Shown here: positions 44,480 through 54,700 of the stretch, in pieces
How the letters are laid out: every line of letters starts with the position of its first letter
How positions within the stretch are numbered: position 1 is the first letter of the stretch
Origin: Simmondsia chinensis
Lineage: Eukaryota; Streptophyta; Magnoliopsida; Caryophyllales; Simmondsiaceae
Direction of reading: 5' to 3'
Length of the DNA: 64,000 bases
Assembly (NCBI GenBank): GCA_018398585.1
Contig: JAGTTD010000026.1
Location: 4,035,001 to 4,099,000, forward strand
Made by a program: the position numbers and the translations under genes
Notes under the pieces: generated by a model
Told to the model about the DNA's origin: nothing
Database searches by the model: none
The model's input: the letters and a program-made list of their open reading frames with translations, nothing else

Positions 44480-46700
44480 CCATTGATGCTTTGATGCTTT
44501 GGCCACTGATCTTGAGATTAAGGCGGCTGTTGATCAACTTGGAAGTCTCAAAGCTCCTAGACCTAACGGTTTCTCGGGTATCTTTTAGGAAATTGAGTCT
44601 TTTGATGTTTGTGGGGCCCTGAAGTCTTTCTTTTCAATGGGGGTTCATGCCTGTTGATTTGAACGCCATCGATTTAACTAGGGGTGTATTGGAGAGTCGA
44701 GCCAAGCACAAGCCTGCCAGGCTCGAGGCTCGGCTCGTTACAATTAAGCTCTGCTCGGCCTCGGCTCGAAGCTCGCCAAGCTTTAAAAATTTAGGCTCGA
44801 GCTCAGGTAGTTAAAATCTTGGGCTCGGCTCAGCTCGGCTCAATCTGAGCTCGGTAAGCCTTGTATTAAGCTTGCAATATTTCGGCTCATTTAAGCTCAA
44901 TATGGGCTCGTTTGCACTCATTTAAGCTCGAGCTCAGCTCATTCAAGTTTCAATATGGCTTCATTGAGCAATATTTAAGTAAATATATTGTAATAAAAAA
45001 GGCTCTTTTAGGCTCCTGAGCCTACGAGCTCGAGCTTCACTAGGCTCGGGCTCAACTTGTTCTCAAAGCGAGCCGAGCTTTTCTAGCTTTATTATGAACC
45101 AGCTCATGAGGACTTGTGAGCCAACTTGGCACATTTACACCCCTAGATTTAACTCTTATTCCCAAACTCCTTGATCAGGAGAATGTGACTCAATTTAAAC
45201 CCATTAGTCTCAGTAATTTCTTCTATAAAATTATCTCAAAAATTTTGCGCTCACCTTAAACCCATTTTACATGGTATTACCTCCCTGGTCCAGGCGGCAT
45301 TTGTGCAAGGTAGGAGAATTCAAGATAACATTATTATGGCCTATGAAGTTTTCCATGCCTTGAGTAGGAAGAGTAAGGACTATGGCTATTAAAATTTATC
45401 TTAGTGGGGAGTATGTCTAGGTTAATTAGGAGTTCTTAGAGGGTGTGCTTTGGGGTTTTGGTTTCTCCTGTTGGTTTATGGATCGAGTCTTGGCTTGTGT
45501 TCGATCTGTCACTGTGAGCCCGCTTGTTAACAGCATTCGTTTGTCTCCTATTCAGCTGGGTAGAGTTCTTAGACAAAGAGACCCCTTCCCTGCTTGTTCT
45601 TTTTAGTTATGGACGTGCTCTTGCGTCTTTTTAATCATGCTATTAGAGATGGGAGATGGCGCCCACTTATCATGTCCCCCACGCTCCACTCCTCTCTCAC
45701 CTTTTCTTCGCCGATGGTTATATACTCTTTTGCGAGGCTCGAGTAGAGGTAATTAGGGTGGTAAAAAAAGTTACGGTTCTTATCTGTGAGGCTTCTAGTT
45801 AATGTGTTAACTTCATCAAATCAAGTGTGTATTTCTTGGCTGACACCCCTAGAGATTTGGAGCTTGCTTGTATGCATATATTAGGGGTCTCGTCTTTTAG
45901 CTGTGGTGAGAAACATTTGGGTGCTCAATTACTTTCGGGTAGAGACAAACAAAGTACTCTGAGTCATCTTTATGACAAAATTAGTACGAAGGTCTAATCA
46001 TGGAAGTCATCCCTTGTCTCTCATGCGGGCAGAGAAGTCCTTATTAAGTTTGTCCTCAGTGCTATCCCTCAGTACATCTTTCATTGTTTTAAAGACTCGA
46101 TCCCATTTGGTAAGAGAATTAACGGCCTCATCGCTAAATTTTGGTGGAGAGGTAAAATTGTTTAGAGGCATATTCATTGGATGGGATGGAGAAAACTTGA
46201 AAAACCTAAAGGTTTAGGGGGTCTGGGCTTTAGGGATATGGAAGTTGTCTATTTAGCTATGTTAGCCAATTAGCATTGGCATATAATTGAAAATCCTGTT
46301 GCCCTTTGGGTTAGAGTTATGAAGGGAATTTACTTTCCAGATGGAGACTTTCTAAAGACCAAAGTTGGATACCGTTCATCTTGGTGGTGGAGAATTGTTT
46401 TAGAACGGAGGGATTATTTAAAAAAAGGGCTTTGATAGAATGTCAATAATGAAAGATCAATTGATATATGGAATGATGATGGATGCTTGGGATTATCACA
46501 CGACCACCTCCGGTAAATAGATGCAACGAGGGCCCAGTTATGGTGTCCCACCTACCCGCCCGGACTCCAGATCATGGGATACTGATTTGCTTGATAGGTT
46601 TTCTAATAGGGATATTGGTTTTACAATTAGCAGAACCCTATTATCTTATTCGAGTGTCCAACATAGTCTGATATGGAAGTGGAACAAAAGGGGTATCTAT
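44480..46700 (+). pseudogene. LINE reverse transcriptase domain, interrupted
   Basis: Pieces in order: LGSLKAPRPNGFSG (about 44540), a break at the hAT-like element, then FKPISLSNFFYKIISKIL (about 45190), QAAFVQGRRIQDNIIMAYE (about 45290), an ARTICLE-like central block with FPCLFFLVMDVLLRLFNH (about 45585), and FFADGYILFCEA (about 45705). The catalytic FADD motif reads FADG. Further on, LGAQLLSGRDK and FWWRGKIV match the C-terminal RT/thumb part. Many stops separate the pieces. Confidence 0.72.
44679..45145. mobile_element. hAT-like non-autonomous element in LINE
   Basis: Terminal repeats TAGGGGTGTA and TACACCCCTA are perfect inverses, flanked on both sides by GATTTAAC (44671-44678 and 45146-45153), a perfect 8-bp target duplication. 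The 467-bp element is full of GGCTCG/CGAGCC (reading as GCTCGGCTC) motifs and has no coding capacity. The LINE reading resumes directly after the second GATTTAAC. Confidence 0.92.
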
Positions 46701-46849
46701 AATGTTTAATAGGGTTATGTAGTTTGGTGTCTGAATGGTGATTTGAATAAGAGCAGGTCTCAAGCCTCCTCTTCCTTTAGTCTAGATAGAAGGTCTCTCA
46801 GGCATATTTGGTAAGCCCCTGTCCTTTCGAAACTTCGTGTCTTTCTTTG

Positions 46850-47100
46850 GGGACTTCTCATGGATGCCCTAGCATCTAATGTTAACCTTGTTAAAAGAGG
46901 AGTTAACATTGCTAGATCGTGTGCTAAATGCGAGGAGGAGTTTGAAACCTCGAACCATATCATTTTCATGTGTCCTTTTGCTCGAGCTGTTTGATTTGCA
47001 TCATCGGTTGGTTTCAAACTGTCCCCAAGTGGTTTCCCACAATGGTGGAGTTCAATGGCCCCTATTTTATCTAATAACCCACCGGCTTTTGCTAAGGTTG
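46850..47100 (+). pseudogene. LINE zf-RVT-like segment
   Basis: ASNVNLVKRGVN, CAKCEEEFETSNHIIFMCPF and VGFKLS follow the pattern of the zinc-binding segment after plant LINE RTs (Cys-X2-Cys ... His-X4-Cys). Stops are present. Confidence 0.65.
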
Positions 47101-47264
47101 TTTTTTTGATGTTGGCGGTTTTTGAAGTCTCGATGTAGGCTTATTTTCCAGATTGTCAATGATGATCCCTCCTGGGTGGCACAAAAGTGTCCTTTGAAGC
47201 TGTTGATTATTTTGGTCTCTTGGACCTTAGGCGGGGGTGGACCTCCCCTAATCTGATCACTGTT

Positions 47265-47750
47265 CATTGGCAACTTCCAAGTGGTAGGTATGTTAAATTC
47301 AACTGTGATGCTGCTTGGGGTCCCGTGTCAACCTGGTCAGGTCTTGCTGTGGTTGTTCGTAATGATAATGGATGTTTGATTGAAGGTTGGCGTGGGTCTA
47401 CGGTTGCAGTTTCAGCTTTAATAGTACAATGTTGAGCCCTTTCTGCAACTTGTCATTATACTAAAAAGTAGGGTTTTAAGTTCGTGATCTTTGAATCGGA
47501 TTCTCTTGAAGTTATTCAAGCTTTGAAGAATGATTCTCCCCCTCCTTGGGAAATTGCAGCTGTTATGGCAGATATGAAACTTGTGTTATCCTATTTTTGT
47601 TCTTTTTCCTTCTCTTGGGTGCTCCTCGGTGCGAATCAATTAGCCCGTGAAGTTGCTAGATTGCATCGTTTGAATGATTGTAATCATTACTGGGTCTCTT
47701 GTACCCCTCCTATTGTACGGTCAGCTCTTTTGTTTGATCGTAATGAATAG
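47265..47750 (+). pseudogene. LINE RNase H domain
   Basis: It reads VKFNCDAAW, GLAVVVRNDNGCLIEGW, FESDSLEVIQAL, WVLLGANQLAREVARLH, containing the Asp, Glu-region, Asp and late catalytic positions of the plant RVT_3 RNase H family. A TGA near 47433 and a TAG near 47469 interrupt it. Confidence 0.78.
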
Positions 47751-48392
47751 TAGCTCTCTTCTTCTTTGGATCAAAAAAAAAAAAAAAAAAATTTGCAAAA
47801 ATGTAAGGGAACTTAAACACCAAACTCAGTAATTTGTAATGTCATGGGCTCACTGCTCACATTGTTTTTCTAAGAGCTTTGCTATATATCATGAGAAGTG
47901 CCCACGAAAATGGCATGAAAAGGGCATGTTAGTAGCTGCCTTTTTTATGGGTACCTTCTTGTGCCATGTAGAAATTTTCATTTCTTAATACCATTTTGTA
48001 AGCAAAAATGTCAAAAAACAATGTAATTGCTATGAAGTTGCTAGATTGCATCGTTTGAATGATAGTAATCATGGCAGGGTCTCTTGTAACCCTCCTATTG
48101 TACAGTCAGCTCTTTTGTTTGATCGTAATGAATAGTAGCCATCTTCTTCTTTGGATCAAAAAAAATTTGCAAAAATGTAAGCGAACTTAAACACCAAACT
48201 CAATAATTTGTAATGTCATGGGCTCACAGTTCACATTGTTTCTCTAAGAGCTTCGCTATACGTCATGAGAAGTGCCCACGAAATGGGTAGGTTAGTAGCT
48301 GCCTTTTATGTGGGCACCTTCTCGTGCCATGTAGAAACTTTCTTTTCTTAATACCATTTTATAAGCAAAAATCCAAAAACTAATATAATTGC
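47648..48392. repeat. Tandem duplication of LINE 3' end plus flank
   Basis: Unit 1 (47648-48032) and unit 2 (48033-48392), about 385 bp apart, share the last 34 LINE codons, the poly-A, and about 240 bp of 3' flanking host sequence (for example GTAATGTCATGGGCTCAC and CATGAGAAGTGCCCACGAAA). The poly-A is 19 A in unit 1 and 8 A in unit 2. Confidence 0.9.
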
Positions 48393-49576
48393 CACTTATC
48401 TCACTCGAAACTAAGACCTGGCGGAATATAGTAAGAGATCCAAACCAATACACTAACAAACCTAACATATAATAGGCTCATGAGTTACAAAATAGAAAAA
48501 TATTTAGAATTTTTATGCCAGTAAATATACATTTGTAAAGATCTGGTAATAAAGTTGCGGGGTTCATACACCCCGGTACTATCAACATGGCTCCGCCAGC
48601 TTTTTCAGGTACCATGAGGTTTTGAGTTGAAGTATTCAGATAGTTGGTATTATGATATATTTTCTAAGATACTTGGCAATCAATAGATTTGACATTATTT
48701 CATATATTTATATGATTGCACTCCATTTATGTATTCTAGATAAGGGTTTACTTTGTTATCTCCATTGTATAATGGGCTCTATAGATAATGACCATTTTTC
48801 TGGGTCAAATTATAATGAGCATTGCCCTTGAAATCTTAGAATATACCATTTTATATATTGAAATATTGGAATACTCCAAACTTTAGAGAATTTAAATAAT
48901 ATATTATGTCATTTAAAGGTAAATGATAAATTTACCCTTAGTTAAATTATCTTTTTATATATTTTTTAAGTGTCACATCACTATAATTTAATAAAATCCT
49001 AACGAAGATTTGAAGATGGTATTTGAAAAAAAAAAAGATAAATAATGTTAGTATCCCGAGGCTTATGTCTTAATTTTATGGTCTACAAATTTTATGAAAT
49101 AACTTATAATTTTAAAAATTATATGTATTTAATAAAATAGTTCAAATAATGGTGTAAAAGTATCTAAAACTTGTCCTATTTAACGATAATTCCACCATCT
49201 CTCATTATTCCCTTCATCCCAAACACAACCCACCATGTTGTGACAATATTGCAAATGAAGAAAAGTCAAATGAGGATCCTAATTTACACTCTTATACTCT
49301 ATGCTTTGAACTATTTTATTTCATACGTGTAACTTTTAGCATTAAAAATTTATTTACAAAGTTTATGAACTAAATAATTTTAACATACCAAACCTGAAGA
49401 TATCAATATGTAATCCACCAAAGAAAAAATATCAAAGGTTATAATACCTTACAAAATATTTCAAAAATCTCAAACATCTAAAAAACATATTATCAAATCT
49501 TAGGTTACTTGTACCAAATTACCTCTAATTTATAGAAAAAAATAATTGTTTTGAATTACTCTTGTAATCCAAGGAT
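48393..49576. other. AT-rich non-coding sequence
   Basis: TGGCTCCGCCAGC at about 48591 is inverted relative to CAGTGGCGGATCCA at 41613, which may be ends of a dispersed family, but nothing else supports one element. No gene is seen. Confidence 0.45.
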
Positions 49577-49728
49577 GGGCGACCTCTTGAGAAGTCCTTA
49601 CATCAGGTTAGGGGCACTCGGAAACAGTCTCTCTTCAGGGGTAATATCATGAAGTGGGAAGGCTGCATACATTCGCCCCCCAAACCCTGCTTAGGCAGGA
49701 ACTCTTGAGGCACTGAGTATGCTGCTTT
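49577..49728 (+). mobile_element. 5S-headed SINE-like retroposon, 5'-truncated copy 2
   Basis: It starts inside the 5S C box (GGGCGACCTCTTGAGAAGTCC), then runs through GGCACTCGGAAACAG and AAGGCTGCATACATTCGCC to GCACTGAGTATGCTG. Flanks CTTGTAATCCAAGGAT (49561-49576) and CTTGTGATCCAAGGAT (49729-49744) are a 16-bp target duplication with one change. The truncation inside the 5S part shows the junction was copied from an RNA that already contained both parts. Confidence 0.8.
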
Positions 49729-49909
49729 CTTGTGATCCAAGGATTTTATAATTCAGTGTATCGGATATGGATTTTTTTTTTTAATAAGAACGTCTTTTTG
49801 GCAAGTATCATAAGGCATTTAATGGTAATTATAAAATAAGGGCATTTTAAAGTAATTATTAAAATGTGCCATTTTAAGGCATTTTAGGGCGAGATTACCA
49901 AAAAAAGAA

Positions 49910-49911
<2 letters not shown>

Positions 49912-49951
<40 letters not shown>
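49912..49951 (+). repeat. Homopolymer of 40 G
   Basis: An uninterrupted run of 40 G preceded by AAAAAAGAAGA. It is the longest of several long G/C runs here; length may be uncertain in the assembly. Confidence 0.9.
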
Positions 49952-49952
<1 letters not shown>

Positions 49953-51710
49953 GTTGATTTCGGGTCATTAATTACGGTCAGTTACACACTAATATCCTAT
50001 TAATTGATGTATTAATTTCCAATTGCACAAGTTTATTAAATTAATATTTAGTTTAAAAGTTACTTGTATTTAATAAAATAATCTAACCTGAAGTGTATAA
50101 GGGTACAGATCTCTTGTCTAACTCATTTTGGTTAATAGTGTCACGACATTGCTGTTCATATATGGGATGAGGGTATAGTGAGTGAATGGTTGGTTTGGCA
50201 ATAAATAACTATAAGTTTTACACCTTTATTTGGACAATTTTATTAAATAAATGTTACTTTTTGGACTAAAAAATTTATTTCGAAAAGTTTGTGCAGTAAA
50301 AAAAATTAATAAATCAAACATCAAGGTACTAGTATATAATTTAACCAATTGATTAGAGATGCAGCCTCAGTTCAGTTAGATTATGCTCAAAACTACGCTT
50401 GGGAAGCTCAGAGTTGATTTTATCTTATTTAAACTCATTTAACCTTGATTCAGGCTCGTGTGTGCCAAACTTAGACTTATTTAGACTCAAACTCAGCACT
50501 AATGGGCACATTTGAGCTTACAAAGTGTACTGTGGTTGACTTATTTGGAATTGTGAGACTTCGAACTCGAGCTTCACTCGACTCCAAACTAATTAAACTA
50601 AATAAATCAACTCTACTCGTTTCCGCTCATATGTCCGACTCGAGAAAACACCATGAGAACGCTAATTACACAAACAAGACTTAAGTTTTGACATACTTGT
50701 TCTCTCATACTCAAAACACCTTAGAGGATTGAAGCACCAAGGCTGGAGCCCCGGGCAGAAGGCCCAATCTTTTTTAATTTAAAAATAGTCAAAATGTAAC
50801 GTTTTATTTTGTTTCCAATAATTATATAAATTTTTTTTTATTTTTTTGGCTTCTGCGAAAAAAAAAAAAAGAAAAAAAAATGACCATCTAACGGCTTAGT
50901 CATTTTTTTCTATATATTTTTGTCATGTATTTTGAAATAATAAGAATAACATCACCTAATATAATTTTAAACATTAAAATAATTAAAAAATTTAAAATAA
51001 AGTTAAAAAATAAGGCATTGTAAGAGAGGAAAAGTCCATTTATGAATGAAGCCCCAATTTTACTAATAGCACTTTAAAAAATAAGGCACTAACACAGGTG
51101 CATTTTGGAGTCACAGAAATAATGTGACAACCCCTTCTTGGCATATATAATATGGCCAGTGAAAAGATAATATTTTTATATGGAAAATTTTTTTCTCTTA
51201 AACTATTTTTAATCAAAATATTTTTTTCCCACAATTTTTGTCTTTTAAATCAAAGAAAATAATTTTACTCTATAATTATGTATTAGTTCAAGTTCTGCTA
51301 AGCTGATGTTAGAGTAATGTATATGACAAGAAATCATGACAAAAAGCGTTTTCTCTTTTGCAAAGGGGACGTTTTCTTTTTTCTTGAAGGGGAGTCAGTT
51401 TCCCTTAAATAGTAAAAAAATCATAATTTCTGTATAACATATAGTTGTTATAAACTCATCAAAAAATAGAATAAAATAAGTCAGAAAAAATTTTCCATTA
51501 TCATTAAGACGAGATAAAGGTATTGGTATAGTAGTTTGTCTCCAACTCCCAAACTAAAGGTTATTGTTTTAAAACTCATGACCTCCCTTCCAACTGTCAG
51601 TTTTCTTTTCTAAGGGAAGATATTATACTCCTTACCAATGTAAAAAAAAAAAGAAAACCATTAACACTGACAAGGAAAGATAATTACCAACATGCCTCCA
51701 TTGGACATCC
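49952..51710. other. AT-rich non-coding upstream flank of mannanase gene
   Basis: No domain or element end is recognised. Poly-A/poly-T tracts occur around 50830-50880. Confidence 0.5.
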
Positions 51711-51712
51711 CT

Positions 51713-51719
51713 TTATAAA
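51713..51719 (+). promoter_or_regulatory. TATA box candidate of mannanase gene
   Basis: TTATAAA lies 84 bp upstream of the ATG, with a purine/A-rich leader ending in a run of about 19 A directly before the start codon. Confidence 0.5.
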
Positions 51720-51796
51720 CCCATTAATTTTCCCAAAACACAACCATATTTAAAAGAAAAAACAAAACAAAACCCAAAAAAAAAAAAAAAAAAAAA

Positions 51797-54700
51797 ATGA
51801 AGAAATGGGTTATGATTTTCATGTCTTTTCTTGCCATTTTCATGCAAGTAAAAGCAGTAGAAAATGATGGGTTTGTGACAACAAAAGGGGTTCAATTTTA
51901 CTTAAATGGGACACCATTCTATGCAAATGGATTCAATTCTTATTGGCTAATGCTACTGGGTTCAGACCCATCGACTCGAGCTATGGTGTCTCAAGCCTTC
52001 GAAGATGGCTCGAGCCACGGCCTCAAGATTGCGAGGACTTGGGCCTTTAGTGATGGCGGGGTTAGACCCCTTCAGGTCTCCCCTGGCACCTACAATGAGC
52101 AAGTGTTCCAAGTAAGTTACCTTGCCTTTTTCTTGGATTACTAACGCTAAGTGTCGTGCCAAAAAAAAAAAGTCCCTATACATTGCCTTTTCCGATGATT
52201 AGTGACAAAGTCATATTACCAAACACGCAACTCGTACAGACGAGTCCTGAGTTTATCCATATAGAAGTGGAGAGCAAAAGACAAAATAATATGATTACAA
52301 AAAAAAAAAAAAAAAAAAAAAGCAAGAAAAAAGACAAAAAAGGGGATTACAAAAAAGGAGGTGAGAAAAAAATAAGTGAAAGCTAACAAATACTAAATGT
52401 CTTAACCACCTTTGGAGAAGACTTGCCGTGAACTAGGAATAGGGCGGAACGAACCAAAAGACAAGAAAACAAATCAGCAAAACCCCTAATTCATTGACGC
52501 AATATGCTCAATCATATCCGATTCATCTCCATCAAATTTATGTTAAGTTAATGAAATTTCTAATTGTGTCAATTTAATCCATATACTTTGTCTATTTTAT
52601 CAATTTAGTCATTGTACTTTTAATTGTGTCAATTTGATTGTTATACAATTGATATTGTATTAATTTGGTGCTAAGAGTAAAAAGTGTTGAGTTGCTAATG
52701 AAAATTTTAATGATTCGGTCATGAATTGAGTTAAATTGAGTCAGTTCATGGAATTGTAGTGGATTACTTCTATCTAATGTGCTTGTGCAGTCAAAAATTA
52801 TATTAATAACTTAACTTAAATTTGACCAAAATACTAAATTGAAATATTATAAATTGTAAAGGGACTAAACTAATACAATTAAAAGTATATAAATTTAAAT
52901 AGCATAATAAAAAAATAGTATAGGAACTTTTCATGTAAATAACCCCTTTTTGTTTCCTTTTTCTTTCTTTTTGTTTGTTGCCCTTTTTTTGGTCGAATTG
53001 TTTGTTTCCTTGAACCTGGATTTCTGTGAATTTTTTTGGGTTATTAATGTCAAAAGCCGCCGTGCTTTATCTATTGCGTCAACTTAGTCCTTTTACTTTT
53101 AATTGTGTTAACTTTGTTCCTGTATAATTGATACTCTGTCAATTTGGTTCTTATAGTAAAATTTATATTAAGTTGCTAATGAAAATTTTAATGGTTCGGC
53201 TATAGATTGAGTTAAATTGAGTCAATTGATGGATTTGCAGCCGGTTACTTGCATTGAACATGAGTGTACCGTTAAAAATTACGTCACTAACTTAACTTGA
53301 ATTTGGCCAACAAGCTCAATTGATATAATATAAATTGTAGAAGGACTAAACTGACACAATTATATTGATCCAAAAAAAATTAATACAATCAGAATTATAA
53401 GAACTAAATTGGCATATAGAGAAAATTATAGAAACTTTTAGTGTTATAACCTTTTTTTTTTTTTCCTGTTATTCTTTCTCTTTGTTTGTTTCCTTAAACC
53501 TTGATTTTTGAGGATATATATTAGGTCAAGTTTCACTTGGAAATTTGATTTATTTCAGGAGAGATATTTTCAGCTAGGTTTGGCAAGCAACTTTCCATAG
53601 CGTTTAGTGTTTTGACTAGTCAAAAAGTTAGTACTGTTGTTTGGTAAAAAATTTGTTGTTATGAAAAGTAGTTTTTCAAAGGCTAAACAATTTAGCTTTT
53701 AACTTTTCAAACGCTCTATAATTACATTCTATTTATCATTCTGCCCATCCTTTTCATCTTAGTTTACCAAATGCATCATCCATTAACTAACAGCTATCAA
53801 TAAATTAAGAGCTAACAGCTAAATGCTAATAGCTAACAACAACAGCTAAACATAGTCTTCATCAAACTTTTTAACTCATTCTATAACCTACCAATATTGA
53901 AATTCAAACTCGAAATTAAAACAATCAAAATTAGCTCTAAATCTATCCAAATTCCCTAAATCTCACCTAAAATATGAAACAAGCAAATGTGACTAATATT
54001 GTTTTTCTTTTTCTTCTTTTTGTTTTAAACTCGTAAAACAAAACTAAAAACCAAAAGTATGGGCTGTACCCAACAATTCTCCCCATGCAACCCATATTAA
54101 AAATCTTGGCACACTAATGCGAAATCAAAGCTTCTCCCCACGTCCGCAAATCGAACCCTTTTTTAAATCGAGCTTTTACCCTTGCTACTCACTGATCTAC
54201 TTTCTTCAAGCACATATAATTTCTTCCAATTCTTGTTCATTGTAATGACAACCAATTTCCCATTTGTGACTGTCATTCTCCCACCTTGAGCTAAGTAGCC
54301 ATAACCCAACTCATCAAGCCTTCCTTTTTTCTTTTTTTCTTTTTTTAAACAACACAAACAGCCTCACGACAGACCAGCCTTCCTAATGAAATCAATTTTT
54401 TTCAAAGTCTTAGCACATATCTAACTTTGGCAACGTCCTCATCTTGTCATCTTGCATCCTAATTTGAACGTTCCCAACACCCTTCTTCCTTGACCTCTTC
54501 ATTATTAGCCAGCCTAATGTGAATTTAGAGAGACTTGTATATATTGAACTAAGGGAGGTACATAAGGAGCCTTTATATAGGCTAAGCATAGTTAGCACAA
54601 AGACACTAAAGCCCTTGGACTTTATATGAGTCAAAGGGTACAATCGTAATATGTAAAACCCTAGACTAGGAATGTTCTAGATGCACTCTAATACACCCCC

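Larger units (their letters stand above)
43094..47790 (+). mobile_element. L1-type LINE with RNase H, decayed and multiply interrupted
   Basis: ORF2 starts at 43094 with MSIMCWNC, the usual start of plant L1 endonucleases, and ends at an RNase H stop at 47750 followed by poly-A (about 47773-47790). Endonuclease, RT, zf-RVT-like and RNase H regions come in family order. There are many stops and frame shifts. A retroposon tail (43285-43400) and a hAT-like element (44679-45145) are inserted, each with its own target duplication. Confidence 0.85.

Noticed and set aside
41600..48600. One 7-kb element bounded by CAGTGGCGGATCCA and TGGCTCCGCCAGC
   Set aside because: Only about 12 bp match, the interior is made of separate elements, and the motif is a common dispersed repeat end in plants.
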